Below are positions 30,936 through 38,357 of a stretch of 64,000 bases of DNA, piece by piece. The stretch lies in NCBI GenBank assembly GCA_963664625.1, contig OY761541.1, positions 1,922,001 through 1,986,000 on the forward strand, given 5' to 3'. Source of the DNA: CBDCFV01 sp963664625. Its GTDB lineage: Bacteria; Chloroflexota; Dehalococcoidia; Lucifugimonadales; UBA3495. Numbering within the stretch: the first letter of the stretch is position 1; every line of letters begins with the position of its first letter. The position numbers and the translations under genes are program-made. The notes under the pieces are model-generated. The model saw only the letters and a list, made by a program, of their open reading frames with translations. It had not been told where the DNA came from and did not search any database.

Positions 30936-32066
30936 TTATCGTAGATAGGAAGGTGAAGACCGTGGTATACATTCGTGGTCGCCGGTTTGGCAATGGTTGT
31001 AGTTTTGGTAGTCGTCGGATCCGAATTTGCGCGCTATGTCGCGCCAAATGGGGCCGTGGGCGGCGTCCCGTGCTTCGGTGTGCGCGGCTATGTGGGACCA
31101 TTCGTGCCGGCTTATCTGGTCGAGCTGGTCGGGGTGGTAGTCTGCCATTTTGATTTGAATGCAGCCGTCGGTGCTGGCGATGCCGGCGGCGTTCAGGCCG
31201 GCGATTTCGAGGTGTGTCTCCGGTAGGTTTTGGACGATGGCCACGGTTGTTGTTTCGGTCATATTGTAGCCGTGGTTGGCGTCAAGTTGTCTCCCGATGT
31301 TGGTGACGATCCGTTTCACCCGCTGGGCTTCGGGTGTCTGGAGGTCGTCTTCGGCGCATATTATTGCGGATCCAGATGTCGGCGGCCAGGTAGTGAGGTT
31401 GTGTTTGAGGATTTTTGCGGCTGACCGGTTGTCTTCCTCTATGAGGAAGCCTATGAACGGTCCGGCTATGAATAGGAATGTGTAGAGGCCCGCCGCTGAG
31501 ATAGCGAGATAGATTAGTAAGTTGTATATGGAACTGATTAGTCCGAGTAAGAACTGGATGGGTCTGGCTGTTTTTTTGGTGGGAGTGGCAACCGGTTGGT
31601 TGGTTGTAGCGGTGATTAACAGGTCTCCTCTTTGGGAGGAGTTGGGTTGAAGCGGGTAGCCCCAACCCGAGAAGGTCCAGGAGGCGTTTTCCGGTGTGTT
31701 TGGAGGGATCTCCATGGTGACAGGCCCGTATGGGGTTGGGACCTGTTTCATGCCGCCGTTTTGAAGCTGCGAAGGGGTGACGGGCACCTCTCTTGTAAGT
31801 GTTCCGTTGGAATACAGGGTGTGAATTCCGTCTCCGGTTAGTGTGACGGGTATCAAGTAGGTTTGGGGGCCGACTTGGATTTTGATTTTTTGTCCGTTCT
31901 GGATTCCGGGTGGAACAGTGACGGCGAGGTTCTTTGCCGTGTGAGGTAGAGAGACGATTTTTTCGAGGCCTTTGCAGCCGTCCCAAATGGTTACCTCTAT
32001 TGGTTCCTGTATTTGGGTTGTAAGCATGGGTAGGAGGTGTGGGAACTGTTTTGAGGAGATGGTCAC
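30936..32066 (-). CDS. DnaJ C-terminal domain - membrane - SprT-like metalloprotease fusion
   Basis: 376 residues from GTG at 32066. Residues ~22-155 read as the DnaJ/Hsp40 substrate-binding C-terminal fold (VTVPPGIQNGQKIKI; QVPTPYGPVTMEIPPNT; WGYPLQPNSSQRGDLLI) with no J domain or zinc finger. A long hydrophobic region at ~172-210 anchors it in the membrane. The C-terminal part has HEWSH (321-325) with a third His at HGPIW (337), a SprT/WLM-like zinc peptidase site, then Cys359/His364/Cys366. Codon use is strikingly A/C-rich compared with neighbours. The GTG overlaps the stop of a tiny membrane ORF. An alternative ATG lies at 32027. Confidence 0.65.
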   Translation of the reverse strand: MTISSKQFPHLLPMLTTQIQEPIEVTIWDGCKGLEKIVSLPHTAKNLAVTVPPGIQNGQKIKIQVGPQTYLIPVTLTGDGIHTLYSNGTLTREVPVTPSQLQNGGMKQVPTPYGPVTMEIPPNTPENASWTFSGWGYPLQPNSSQRGDLLITATTNQPVATPTKKTARPIQFLLGLISSIYNLLIYLAISAAGLYTFLFIAGPFIGFLIEEDNRSAAKILKHNLTTWPPTSGSAIICAEDDLQTPEAQRVKRIVTNIGRQLDANHGYNMTETTTVAIVQNLPETHLEIAGLNAAGIASTDGCIQIKMADYHPDQLDQISRHEWSHIAAHTEARDAAHGPIWRDIARKFGSDDYQNYNHCQTGDHECIPRSSPSYLR

Positions 32067-32170
32067 CGGGAGTATACGCGAATTAGGACGGGCAAGTATA
32101 GGCTTGCCGGGATTATTACTAGCAGCGTCCCGGTGACGGCGGTGGTTAGCAGGTCCCGTATTTGACGCAA
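32063..32170 (-). CDS. Micro-membrane protein coupled to the DnaJ-SprT gene
   Basis: 35 residues from TTG at 32170, MRQIRDLLTTAVTG, then one hydrophobic helix LLVIIPASLYLPVLIRVY. Its TGA overlaps the GTG of the downstream fusion (GTGA), which supports translation. It is clearly similar to the 32269-32385 protein (LLIVLPAALYITVLARLY). No strong ribosome site; the start is uncertain. Confidence 0.45.
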   Translation of the reverse strand: MRQIRDLLTTAVTGTLLVIIPASLYLPVLIRVYSR

Positions 32171-32268
32171 TCTATGCGATAAGAGAAGTCCATCTTATCG
32201 GGGCATTCCTGCTTTGTACTGGTAGTAGTTGAGGCCACGGGGTGTCCTTTAGGGGATGTTGTACTTGA

Positions 32269-32385
32269 TTATTTCGGGTACTGCAAGTATAACCGTGCCA
32301 GCACGGTAATGTATAGGGCAGCGGGGAGGACGATGAGTAGTGATCCGACTCCAATGATGGTGAAGACTTCGTGTTGGGCGCTCAT
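32269..32385 (-). CDS. Micro-membrane protein, paralogue of the 32063-32170 protein
   Basis: 38 residues, MSAQHEVFTIIGVG then LLIVLPAALYITVLARLY. One membrane helix preceded by a polar start. Its ATG overlaps (ATGA) the stop of a further upstream reading frame that ends AMAITPWSLIRYLQSLDPI and is open from about 32560 but shows no standard early start. All lie in the same direction as the DnaJ-SprT gene and within the inverted-repeat cassette. Confidence 0.45.
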   Translation of the reverse strand: MSAQHEVFTIIGVGSLLIVLPAALYITVLARLYLQYPK

Positions 32386-32597
32386 ATCGGGTCCAGGCTT
32401 TGCAGATAGCGTATTAAGCTCCAGGGGGTTATTGCCATTGCGGTGCTTAGGGCGAGGGCGTTCCAGGAAGGGCCGGAGCTGGTGAGGCCCCGGTTGATGG
32501 TGGTGGATACTATGTGTCCACTGGGCGAGATCGCTCTCGCTCCTAAATCGCGCTCTCTTCAACCAAACCGTCTGAATCGGAACGCCCCCTTGGGTTT

Positions 32598-32655
32598 GAG
32601 AAAATTGCATAACTCCAGGCCGTCACAACCGGGGAGCAGAAACCGTCGCGGCGGG
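32598..32655 (-). repeat. Right 58-bp inverted repeat of cassette
   Basis: Partner of 30840-30897. Beyond it, 32656-32828 is AT-richer non-coding sequence in which I see no gene. Confidence 0.85.
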
Positions 32656-32828
32656 TACGAAATGCGGAATCCGCCACTGACACAAACAACTTGACACCCC
32701 TAGCATCCGCTCCCCATACTCTCCTTTACCATAGTGATACCCAGCCACCCTTTGCTACGCACAATTGAATATGCTGTTTTAATTCACACTGTGGATACTA
32801 ATCGAATTGGCCTATTACGCTTTGCTAC

Positions 32829-32856
32829 TTGACATGTGTAACCTGTATTATATTAT
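32829..32856 (+). promoter_or_regulatory. Sigma70-type promoter of the fic module
   Basis: TTGACA (32829-32834), a 16-bp spacer and TATTAT (32851-32856). Followed by an imperfect hairpin (GATGGGTTGG/CAGCCCACCC, about 32876-32903) in the leader, and by AGGAGG eight bases before the 32957 ATG. Confidence 0.7.
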
Positions 32857-32956
32857 CAGCGGACTTAATTAGAAGATGGGTTGGATATATCAGCCCACCC
32901 TCTTCGATTGCAAAGCTTAATGACATATTGCTCATGCTATAACAGGAGGATTTCCT

Positions 32957-33214
32957 ATGAATGCCCGGATACGCGCTGAAGAAATGACTGCAACAGGACA
33001 GGTGGATGTAAGTGCGGAGGTGGCATTCGATAGCATGAAAGGGATAGTTGACTCGGACGCGCTTGCCGAGATGGTGCAGAAGGCGTCGGAGCGTCCCATG
33101 ACGCCAGAAGAGGAACGCGCAAACAGAATCTCTCTGGCAATGGGAATGGTCCCCAGCAACAGCACAATCACCAGAGAACGGATAGAAGAGGTATACGACA
33201 ACCGTCGCTATTAG
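32957..33214 (+). CDS. Probable Fic-partner protein (antitoxin candidate)
   Basis: 85 residues, hydrophilic, MNARIRAEEMTATGQVDVS... ending TRERIEEVYDNRRY. Strong ribosome site. Nine bases before the fic gene and behind the same promoter, the normal place for a small Fic antitoxin. The classical inhibitory motif (S/T)xxxE(G/N) is not seen, so the antitoxin label is inference from position. Confidence 0.5.
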   Translation: MNARIRAEEMTATGQVDVSAEVAFDSMKGIVDSDALAEMVQKASERPMTPEEERANRISLAMGMVPSNSTITRERIEEVYDNRRY

Positions 33215-33223
33215 ACAACAGTC

Positions 33224-33811
33224 ATGGACCTATATGCGAAGTATGGAGACGAGCAGCATCCAGTCTATCTGGAGATGGCAAGCGCCAACTACACCCGATA
33301 TTCTGGATTCTTGCTCTCCATCATTGACTCCGCGATTGCAAGCAACCAAAGCTGGTTGTCTGAGCAGATCATCAAGGCCATCAACTTCCACGCAATAGTG
33401 GCCCTCAACCCAGAAGCTGGTCAGTACAGACCAGGGTATGTCGAAGTTGGTGACTACGTTCCTCCGCCTGCTGACCAAGTAGCATCCTCTATGGCTGCTT
33501 TGGTTGATGAAGTTAACCAGCGGTGGGAAGAGGCTACCGCTGTCGAACTGGCAACCTACGCGCTGTGGCGTATCAACCAAATTCATCCGTTTGTTAATGG
33601 GAACGGCCGGACTGCGAGAGCCATCTGCTACTTCATAATATGCGTGAAGTTTGGGATGGCATTACCCGGCAACCCCACCCTTCCAGAGATGCTCAGAAGA
33701 GAACCCACACGGTCAGAACACATAGCCAAATTGAAATTGGCAGATAGCAGTGGCAACCTCAGCGAACTTGCTATGCTCGTTGATAGGCTGATTACTCAGC
33801 AGCTTCAATGA
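33224..33811 (+). CDS. Fic family protein
   Basis: 195 residues. Fic fold with the catalytic loop HPFVNGNGRTAR at 121-132. Fic enzymes transfer AMP or related groups from nucleotides to target hydroxyls using the loop His, with an acidic residue after HPF(x) binding magnesium. Here that position is Asn125, so AMP transfer may be weakened or the donor altered. The flap region is near EVGDYVPPPADQV. Same transcript as the 85-residue protein. AT-richer than its surroundings. Confidence 0.78.
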   Translation: MDLYAKYGDEQHPVYLEMASANYTRYSGFLLSIIDSAIASNQSWLSEQIIKAINFHAIVALNPEAGQYRPGYVEVGDYVPPPADQVASSMAALVDEVNQRWEEATAVELATYALWRINQIHPFVNGNGRTARAICYFIICVKFGMALPGNPTLPEMLRREPTRSEHIAKLKLADSSGNLSELAMLVDRLITQQLQ

Positions 33812-34019
33812 GGTTGGTATCGCGTTCAGTCCTATGCCACTTTCACCTCCACCTGGCGAATCCCGCTCTGGTTCCCCACCCGGACTCGCGTCAATGCCGT
33901 AGCCTAGAAGGTACGGCGAAGTACGGAATGACCAACCCTATTTAGAGACGTTAGCAAACTTCGCGTCAATAGGCATTCTATTCTACACGGCGTTTTTTGC
34001 AACGCTGGAATTGGGGGTA

Positions 34020-34187
34020 ATGCTCGTGGTTTTGGCTTGGAAGGTAAAGGAGTATTTCGAGAAAAAACAAAGAGCCGAAGGTATAGCTCTGGCGCTCGAG
34101 GCCGACAGACAGAAGCGAGAGGGGGAGAGCTTGGAGCAAGCAATTGAGAGGCTGGAAGCCGAAGGGTGGAAACCGCCTAAATCTTAA
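34020..34187 (+). CDS. Small membrane/coiled-coil protein, N-terminus uncertain
   Basis: Reading from ATG at 34020 gives MLVVLAWKVKEYFEKKQRAE...EQAIERLEAEGWKPPKS, 55 residues. The frame is open upstream to about 33905 and encodes more of the membrane helix (SIGILFYTAFFATLELG) but without ATG, GTG or TTG before 34011. Either a rare start is used or the 5' end is lost. Basic-hydrophobic helix followed by a charged coiled coil; function unknown. The 33812-33904 gap shows nothing else. Confidence 0.4.
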   Translation: MLVVLAWKVKEYFEKKQRAEGIALALEADRQKREGESLEQAIERLEAEGWKPPKS

Positions 34188-34202
34188 CATCCTCGTACTA
34201 TA

Positions 34203-34237
34203 AAGCCCCTGCCGGTTGGCGGGGGCTTTTCTTTTTG
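34203..34237 (+). terminator. Rho-independent terminator
   Basis: Stem AAGCCCCTGCC / GGCGGGGGCTT with a GGTT loop followed by TTTTCTTTTT. Ends the plus-strand transcript of the small membrane protein (and possibly fic), facing the serS stop. Confidence 0.85.
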
Positions 34238-34263
34238 GTTAAACCGGGTCGGACCATTGCCCA

Positions 34264-35541
34264 CTACGGGGCCGGTATGACGTCGAAGCCGGTATAAGGA
34301 CGGAGCACTTCGGGAATTACCACCGACCCATCGGGCTGCTGGTAATTCTCCAGGATGGCGATTATGACCCGCGGCAGGGCCAAGCCGGAGCCGTTCAGGG
34401 TGTGGACCAGCCGGGGCCGCTCGCCCTGGCCCGACCGGTACCGGATATGGGCCCGGCGGGCTTGGAAGTCAGTGCAGTTGGAGCAGGAGCTTACCTCCAG
34501 CCACTCGTTGCAACCGGCGGCCCAGACCTCGATGTCGTAGGACTTGGCCGAGGCGAAACCCATGTCTCCGGCGCACAGGCTCAGCACCCTGTAGGGCAAA
34601 TCCAGTCGCTGGCATACCTCCTCGGCGTTGGCCAGCAGCTTCTCCAGCTCATCGCGGGAGGTCTCAGGCTCCACCAGTTTGTACATCTCCACTTTGTTGA
34701 ACTGGTGCACTCGCTTGATGCCCCTGGTGTCCCGTCCCGCCGCTGCCTTCTCCCGGCGGAAGCACGGCGTATGGGCAACGTAGTAGTACGGCAACTCGCC
34801 CGCGGGAATCACCTCATCCCGGTGCAGGCCCGTAATGGGGACTTCCGCCGTGGGTATGAGCCACAGGTCGTCCTCGTCGTCGTGGTACAGATTGTCGCGG
34901 AACTTGGGAAGGTTGCCTGATCCCTCCATGGTCTCTTCTTTGACCACGAACGGGAGGGTCAACTCGGTATAACCGTGTTCGCCGGTATGCAGGTCCAGCA
35001 TCCAACTGATGAGGGCCCGTTCCAGCCTCGCCCCGGCCCCTATCATGGTGAAGAAGCGGCTGCCGGAAATCTTGACCCCCCGCTGGAAGTCGATAAGACC
35101 CAGCTTTTCCGCCAAGTCCCAGTGGGGCAGCGGCTCAAAGTCGAAGGGTTTTATTTCCCCCCAACTCCGCACGACAACGTTCCCTTCCTCGCCCAGTCCC
35201 GGCGGCACGTCGTCGAGGGGAAGGTTGGGCAGGCTGAGCAGGATGCGGTTGGTCTGCTCCTCCAGGCTGCGGGCCTCCTGCTCCAATTCGGCGACCCGCT
35301 CACCGACGCGGCGCATTTCCCGGATGGTCTCTTCGCTGACTTCTTCCCCGGACCGGCGCGCTTGGCCCACCTCGCGGTTGACCTGGTTCCGGTACGACCT
35401 GAGATTGTCTCCCTCGGTCACCGCCGTCCGCCACTTGGCGTCCAACTCCAATAGTTCAGCCAAGGAGTCCTCTTCACCGCGGGACTCCAGTGACTTTCGC
35501 ACAAAGTCAGGGTCCCGGCGTATTAGTTCTATTGAGAGCAT
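34264..35541 (-). CDS. serS: Seryl-tRNA synthetase
   Basis: 425 residues from the ATG at 35541 (MLSIELIRRDPDFVRKSL); a longer reading to 35601 only adds repeat-derived residues. N-terminal long coiled-coil arm (about 25-105) for tRNA binding, then the class II core: motif 2 CFRREKAAAGRDTRGIKRVHQ and motif 3 NGSGLALPRVIIAILENYQ. Ends RPYTGFDVIPAP. Charges tRNA-Ser and Sec-tRNA with serine. Monocistronic, with a REP-like palindrome at its 5' side. Confidence 0.94.
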   Translation of the reverse strand: MLSIELIRRDPDFVRKSLESRGEEDSLAELLELDAKWRTAVTEGDNLRSYRNQVNREVGQARRSGEEVSEETIREMRRVGERVAELEQEARSLEEQTNRILLSLPNLPLDDVPPGLGEEGNVVVRSWGEIKPFDFEPLPHWDLAEKLGLIDFQRGVKISGSRFFTMIGAGARLERALISWMLDLHTGEHGYTELTLPFVVKEETMEGSGNLPKFRDNLYHDDEDDLWLIPTAEVPITGLHRDEVIPAGELPYYYVAHTPCFRREKAAAGRDTRGIKRVHQFNKVEMYKLVEPETSRDELEKLLANAEEVCQRLDLPYRVLSLCAGDMGFASAKSYDIEVWAAGCNEWLEVSSCSNCTDFQARRAHIRYRSGQGERPRLVHTLNGSGLALPRVIIAILENYQQPDGSVVIPEVLRPYTGFDVIPAP

Positions 35542-35565
35542 CTGGGAAGCTTCAACCTGTGCCTT

Positions 35566-35590
35566 GGATTCCCGCCTTCGCGGGAAGGAC
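35566..35590. repeat. REP-like palindrome
   Basis: GGATTCCCGCCTTCGCGGGA unit 25 bp upstream of the serS ATG, inside the leader. Confidence 0.85.
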
Positions 35591-35656
35591 GGGTAAGGCA
35601 TCCGTCACCGCCTAAGCGGAGGCGACATTCCTTTCCGGGGTGTATTCTACAATGTC

Positions 35657-35716
35657 CTCATTTGAGGGAAAAGCACCATGTCGCGTATGGAAGTCTGGCC
35701 GGACAGCATCATCACC
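35657..35716. repeat. Duplicated 3' end of lysS
   Basis: 60 bp matching 36250-36309 (codons near the lysS C-terminus) at 54 positions, same orientation. It lies on the far side of the accessory gene 35732-36175 and is not part of an open synthetase frame. Confidence 0.75.
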
Positions 35717-35731
35717 GACCGTCCCGGCGCG

Positions 35732-36175
35732 TCAAGAATTTTTTCGTAAGCAGAAATGCGGGGCCAAGTGCTTGGACGCGTCTTTTAGAGAAACGCCGAT
35801 TATATCCCAATAGGCATTACAGTCCGCTTCGTCCAGCTTCCAGTGCCCTACGATGTGAACCCCGTCTTCCGTCCTATATGACGGGTTGCAGACCGGGGAT
35901 CCCAGTGTCAGCGTATCAGTCTCTTCGTCATAACTGACACTGGTATTGCCCTTGTATATCGGATGCAGCTGCTTGGTATGTGCCGGGACAAAGTAAGGGC
36001 AAACGCTGGAAGATGCAGAAAGAATGGAGAACCCCACAATGTCATGACCACCGTAAGTACCTATATCCACTTCAACATTCACTGCGTCCCACAGGGTGGC
36101 GCCGTCCATTGCCTTTTGCCCAGTGCTAACGCGCAGAATGTCGTCCTGCGGATAGTAATCAACTTTCAATGTCAT
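35732..36175 (-). CDS. DUF2283-like protein
   Basis: 147 residues from ATG at 36175, MTLKVDYYPQDDILRVSTG then VNVEVDIGTYGGHDIVGFSILSAS, the DUF2283 pattern of a strand pair and acidic-hydrophobic turn; SYDEETDTLTLGSP may be a second copy of the same motif. Function unknown. Somewhat AT-richer than lysS and bracketed by a duplicated lysS tail, so probably acquired. Confidence 0.6.
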   Translation of the reverse strand: MTLKVDYYPQDDILRVSTGQKAMDGATLWDAVNVEVDIGTYGGHDIVGFSILSASSSVCPYFVPAHTKQLHPIYKGNTSVSYDEETDTLTLGSPVCNPSYRTEDGVHIVGHWKLDEADCNAYWDIIGVSLKDASKHLAPHFCLRKNS

Positions 36176-36209
36176 AGTATAACCTACGCTCAACAAGCAC
36201 TCTCCCGGA

Positions 36210-37730
36210 CTATTCGGGTCCGGTTTCACCCCGGTCGTCCAAGCGCACCCTCATCTGAGGGAAAAGCACTACGTCGCGTATGGAAGGCTGGCCGGCCAGC
36301 AGCATCACCAAGCGGTCTATTCCCATGCCAAGGCCCCCGGTGGGCGGCATACCGTATTCCAGGGCGAGCAGGAAGTCGTCGTCGAGACGGTCCACCTCGT
36401 CGTCCTGGAACACCTGTCTTATGTCTTCCTGTGCTTCGAACCGGGCGCGCTGCACCGCCGGGTCGTTCAGCTCGGTGTAGGAGTTGGCGATCTCCATTCC
36501 GGCGGCGAACCCCTCGAAACGCTCCACGTATCCGGGGGCGCCGGGCTTTGACTTGGCCAAGGGCGACATGTCCTCCGGGTAGTCCAACAGGAAGGTCGGT
36601 TGTATAAGGTTGGGTTCGACGTAGGTGGAGATAAGCTTGTCGATCATTCTCCCACGAGACTCCCTGACTCCCGTCTGCAATTGCATCCCCAATTGACGCA
36701 TTACATATATCAAAGCACCTTCATCTGGATAATCGTCTATGTCGATGCCGCTCCGTTGGTGCAGTTCCTCCCTGAGTTGGACCCGCCGCCAAGGAGGTGA
36801 GAAATCGATCAGGTGCTCGCCATATTGGACTTGGACCGATCCCAATACTTCGAGGGCAACGGTGGAGACCATGGACTCGACCATGTGCATCACGTCGTTG
36901 TAATCGGCGTATGCTTGGTAGCTCTCCAGCAGCGTGAACTCGGGGTTGTGGTCCTGGTCTATTCCCTCATTGCGGAACACCCGCCCCAGTTCGTACACGC
37001 GGTCGAAGCCGCCGATGATAAGGCGCTTCAGGTACAGTTCGGTGGCGATGCGAAGGTACAGTTGCTGGTCCAGTGCGTTGTGGTGGGTAATGAAAGGCCG
37101 GGCATGGGCGCCGGCGGCAACCGGCACCAGGATGGGCGTGTCCACTTCCAGAAATCCTTGGCCGTGCAGGAAGTTCCTGATGCCCTCTATCACCCGGCTT
37201 CTCAGGGCGAACACCGGCATCACCTCCGGGTTGGCCAGCAGATCAAGGTACCGCTGCCGGTAACGGGTCTCCACGTCCCGCAACCCGTGAAACTTCTCCG
37301 GCAAGGGCCTCATGCCCTTGGAAATAATGGTAAGTTGGTGCGCCTCTATGGTCACCTGGCCAGTGCGGGTGCGGATCATTGGTCCCGAGACGCCCAAGTG
37401 GTCTCCTATGTCCAGGTCCCGCAGCAACTCGTATCCTTCACCCAGGACGTTTTGCCGCAGCATCGCTTGAATCGTGCCGGAGCCATCCTGCAAGTCCAGG
37501 AAGGCAGCGCGCCCCATTACCCTCATAGACGTGATTCGCCCGCCCAAAGAGAGAGGCTCGGGAGCGGCGTCGGACTGCTCCTTGCTCTCCGCAGCCTCGA
37601 ATTGGGCAATGGCCGTGGCCGCGTCGCAGGTGCGGGCGAAACGCGGCGGGTAGGGATCGATGCCCGTTTGACGCAACCGGTCCAGCTTGGCGTGGCGGCT
37701 GCCCAACAGGCCTTCTTCACGGTCGGGCAT
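36210..37730 (-). CDS. lysS: Lysyl-tRNA synthetase, class II
   Basis: 506 residues from ATG at 37730 (MPDREEGLLGSRHAKLDRLRQTGIDPYPPRF); ATG at 37751 lies in a REP-like repeat and would add seven. N-terminal OB-fold anticodon domain (ITSMRVMGRAAFLDLQDGSG), class II motif 2 FRNEGIDQDHNPEFTLLE and motif 3 GLGMGIDRLVMLLAGQPSIRD. Charges tRNA-Lys. Ends VVLFPQMRVRLDDRGETGPE. A copy of the last coding portion is found beyond the stop at 35657-35716. 32 bp downstream of greA on the same strand. Confidence 0.94.
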   Translation of the reverse strand: MPDREEGLLGSRHAKLDRLRQTGIDPYPPRFARTCDAATAIAQFEAAESKEQSDAAPEPLSLGGRITSMRVMGRAAFLDLQDGSGTIQAMLRQNVLGEGYELLRDLDIGDHLGVSGPMIRTRTGQVTIEAHQLTIISKGMRPLPEKFHGLRDVETRYRQRYLDLLANPEVMPVFALRSRVIEGIRNFLHGQGFLEVDTPILVPVAAGAHARPFITHHNALDQQLYLRIATELYLKRLIIGGFDRVYELGRVFRNEGIDQDHNPEFTLLESYQAYADYNDVMHMVESMVSTVALEVLGSVQVQYGEHLIDFSPPWRRVQLREELHQRSGIDIDDYPDEGALIYVMRQLGMQLQTGVRESRGRMIDKLISTYVEPNLIQPTFLLDYPEDMSPLAKSKPGAPGYVERFEGFAAGMEIANSYTELNDPAVQRARFEAQEDIRQVFQDDEVDRLDDDFLLALEYGMPPTGGLGMGIDRLVMLLAGQPSIRDVVLFPQMRVRLDDRGETGPE

Positions 37731-37745
37731 GTTTAGTAGTTGACT

Positions 37746-37770
37746 CGTCATTCCCGCGCAGGCGGGAATC
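37746..37770. repeat. REP-like palindrome
   Basis: TCATTCCCGCGCAGGCGGGA between greA and lysS, touching the greA stop codon. Confidence 0.85.
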
Positions 37771-38237
37771 TAACCTATGCTGAGAATTTCCAGCCTGATT
37801 TTCCCCGACGGGATGTTTACCTCGGTAACTTCGCCCACGCGCTTCCCCAACAGGCTCTTGCCGATGGGAGAAACGTTGGAAATTTTGCCTTGGGATGGGT
37901 CCGCTTCAGCACTTCCGGTTATGGTGTACTTGAACGACTTCCCGTCCTGGTTCTGTACCGAGACAGTGGCGCCAACCTCCACCGTTTCCCTCTCGCCTTT
38001 CGTTTCATCGATGATGATGGCGTTGTTGACCATGTTGTCCAAGGTCAAAATGCGGCCTTCAATAAACGCCAGCTCGTTCTTGGCCTCTTCGTATTCAGCG
38101 TTGCTGACGGTGCCGCCTCGCTCCCGGGACTGCTGGATGCGCGCCGCGGCGTCCTGACGCCGCACGGTGCGCAGATGCTCCAGCTCCGACCGCAGCTTTT
38201 CCAACCCTTCACGCGACAGATAAATGGGCTGGGTCAT
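37770..38237 (-). CDS. greA: Transcription elongation factor GreA
   Basis: 155 residues from ATG at 38237 with GGAGG nine bases upstream. N-terminal coiled coil (LSREGLEKLRSELEHLRTVRRQ ... NAEYEEAKNELAFIEGRI) with the acidic tip residues, and the C-terminal FKBP-like domain (ETVEVGATVSVQNQDG, GKISNVSPIGKSLLGKRVGE). Binds the RNA polymerase secondary channel and stimulates cleavage of backtracked RNA. Likely co-transcribed with lysS. Confidence 0.92.
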   Translation of the reverse strand: MTQPIYLSREGLEKLRSELEHLRTVRRQDAAARIQQSRERGGTVSNAEYEEAKNELAFIEGRILTLDNMVNNAIIIDETKGERETVEVGATVSVQNQDGKSFKYTITGSAEADPSQGKISNVSPIGKSLLGKRVGEVTEVNIPSGKIRLEILSIG

Positions 38238-38357
38238 AATCGAGACCTCCGCCGAAAAGAGGGGAAACGGTATAGGGAGAGGAAACCCGGAAAGCTTCCT
38301 ACCGATGAACCGATTGTAGTCCCACTGCATGGGTATGTAAAGCGTAACGCCCGCCGC

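Noticed and set aside
30840..32655. Insertion sequence
   Set aside because: Long inverted repeats are present but no transposase frame or target-site duplication is seen, so it is described as a cassette only.
32656..32828. Possible gene or RNA between the cassette and the fic promoter
   Set aside because: Short, AT-rich, frames closed, no tRNA or stable hairpin recognised.
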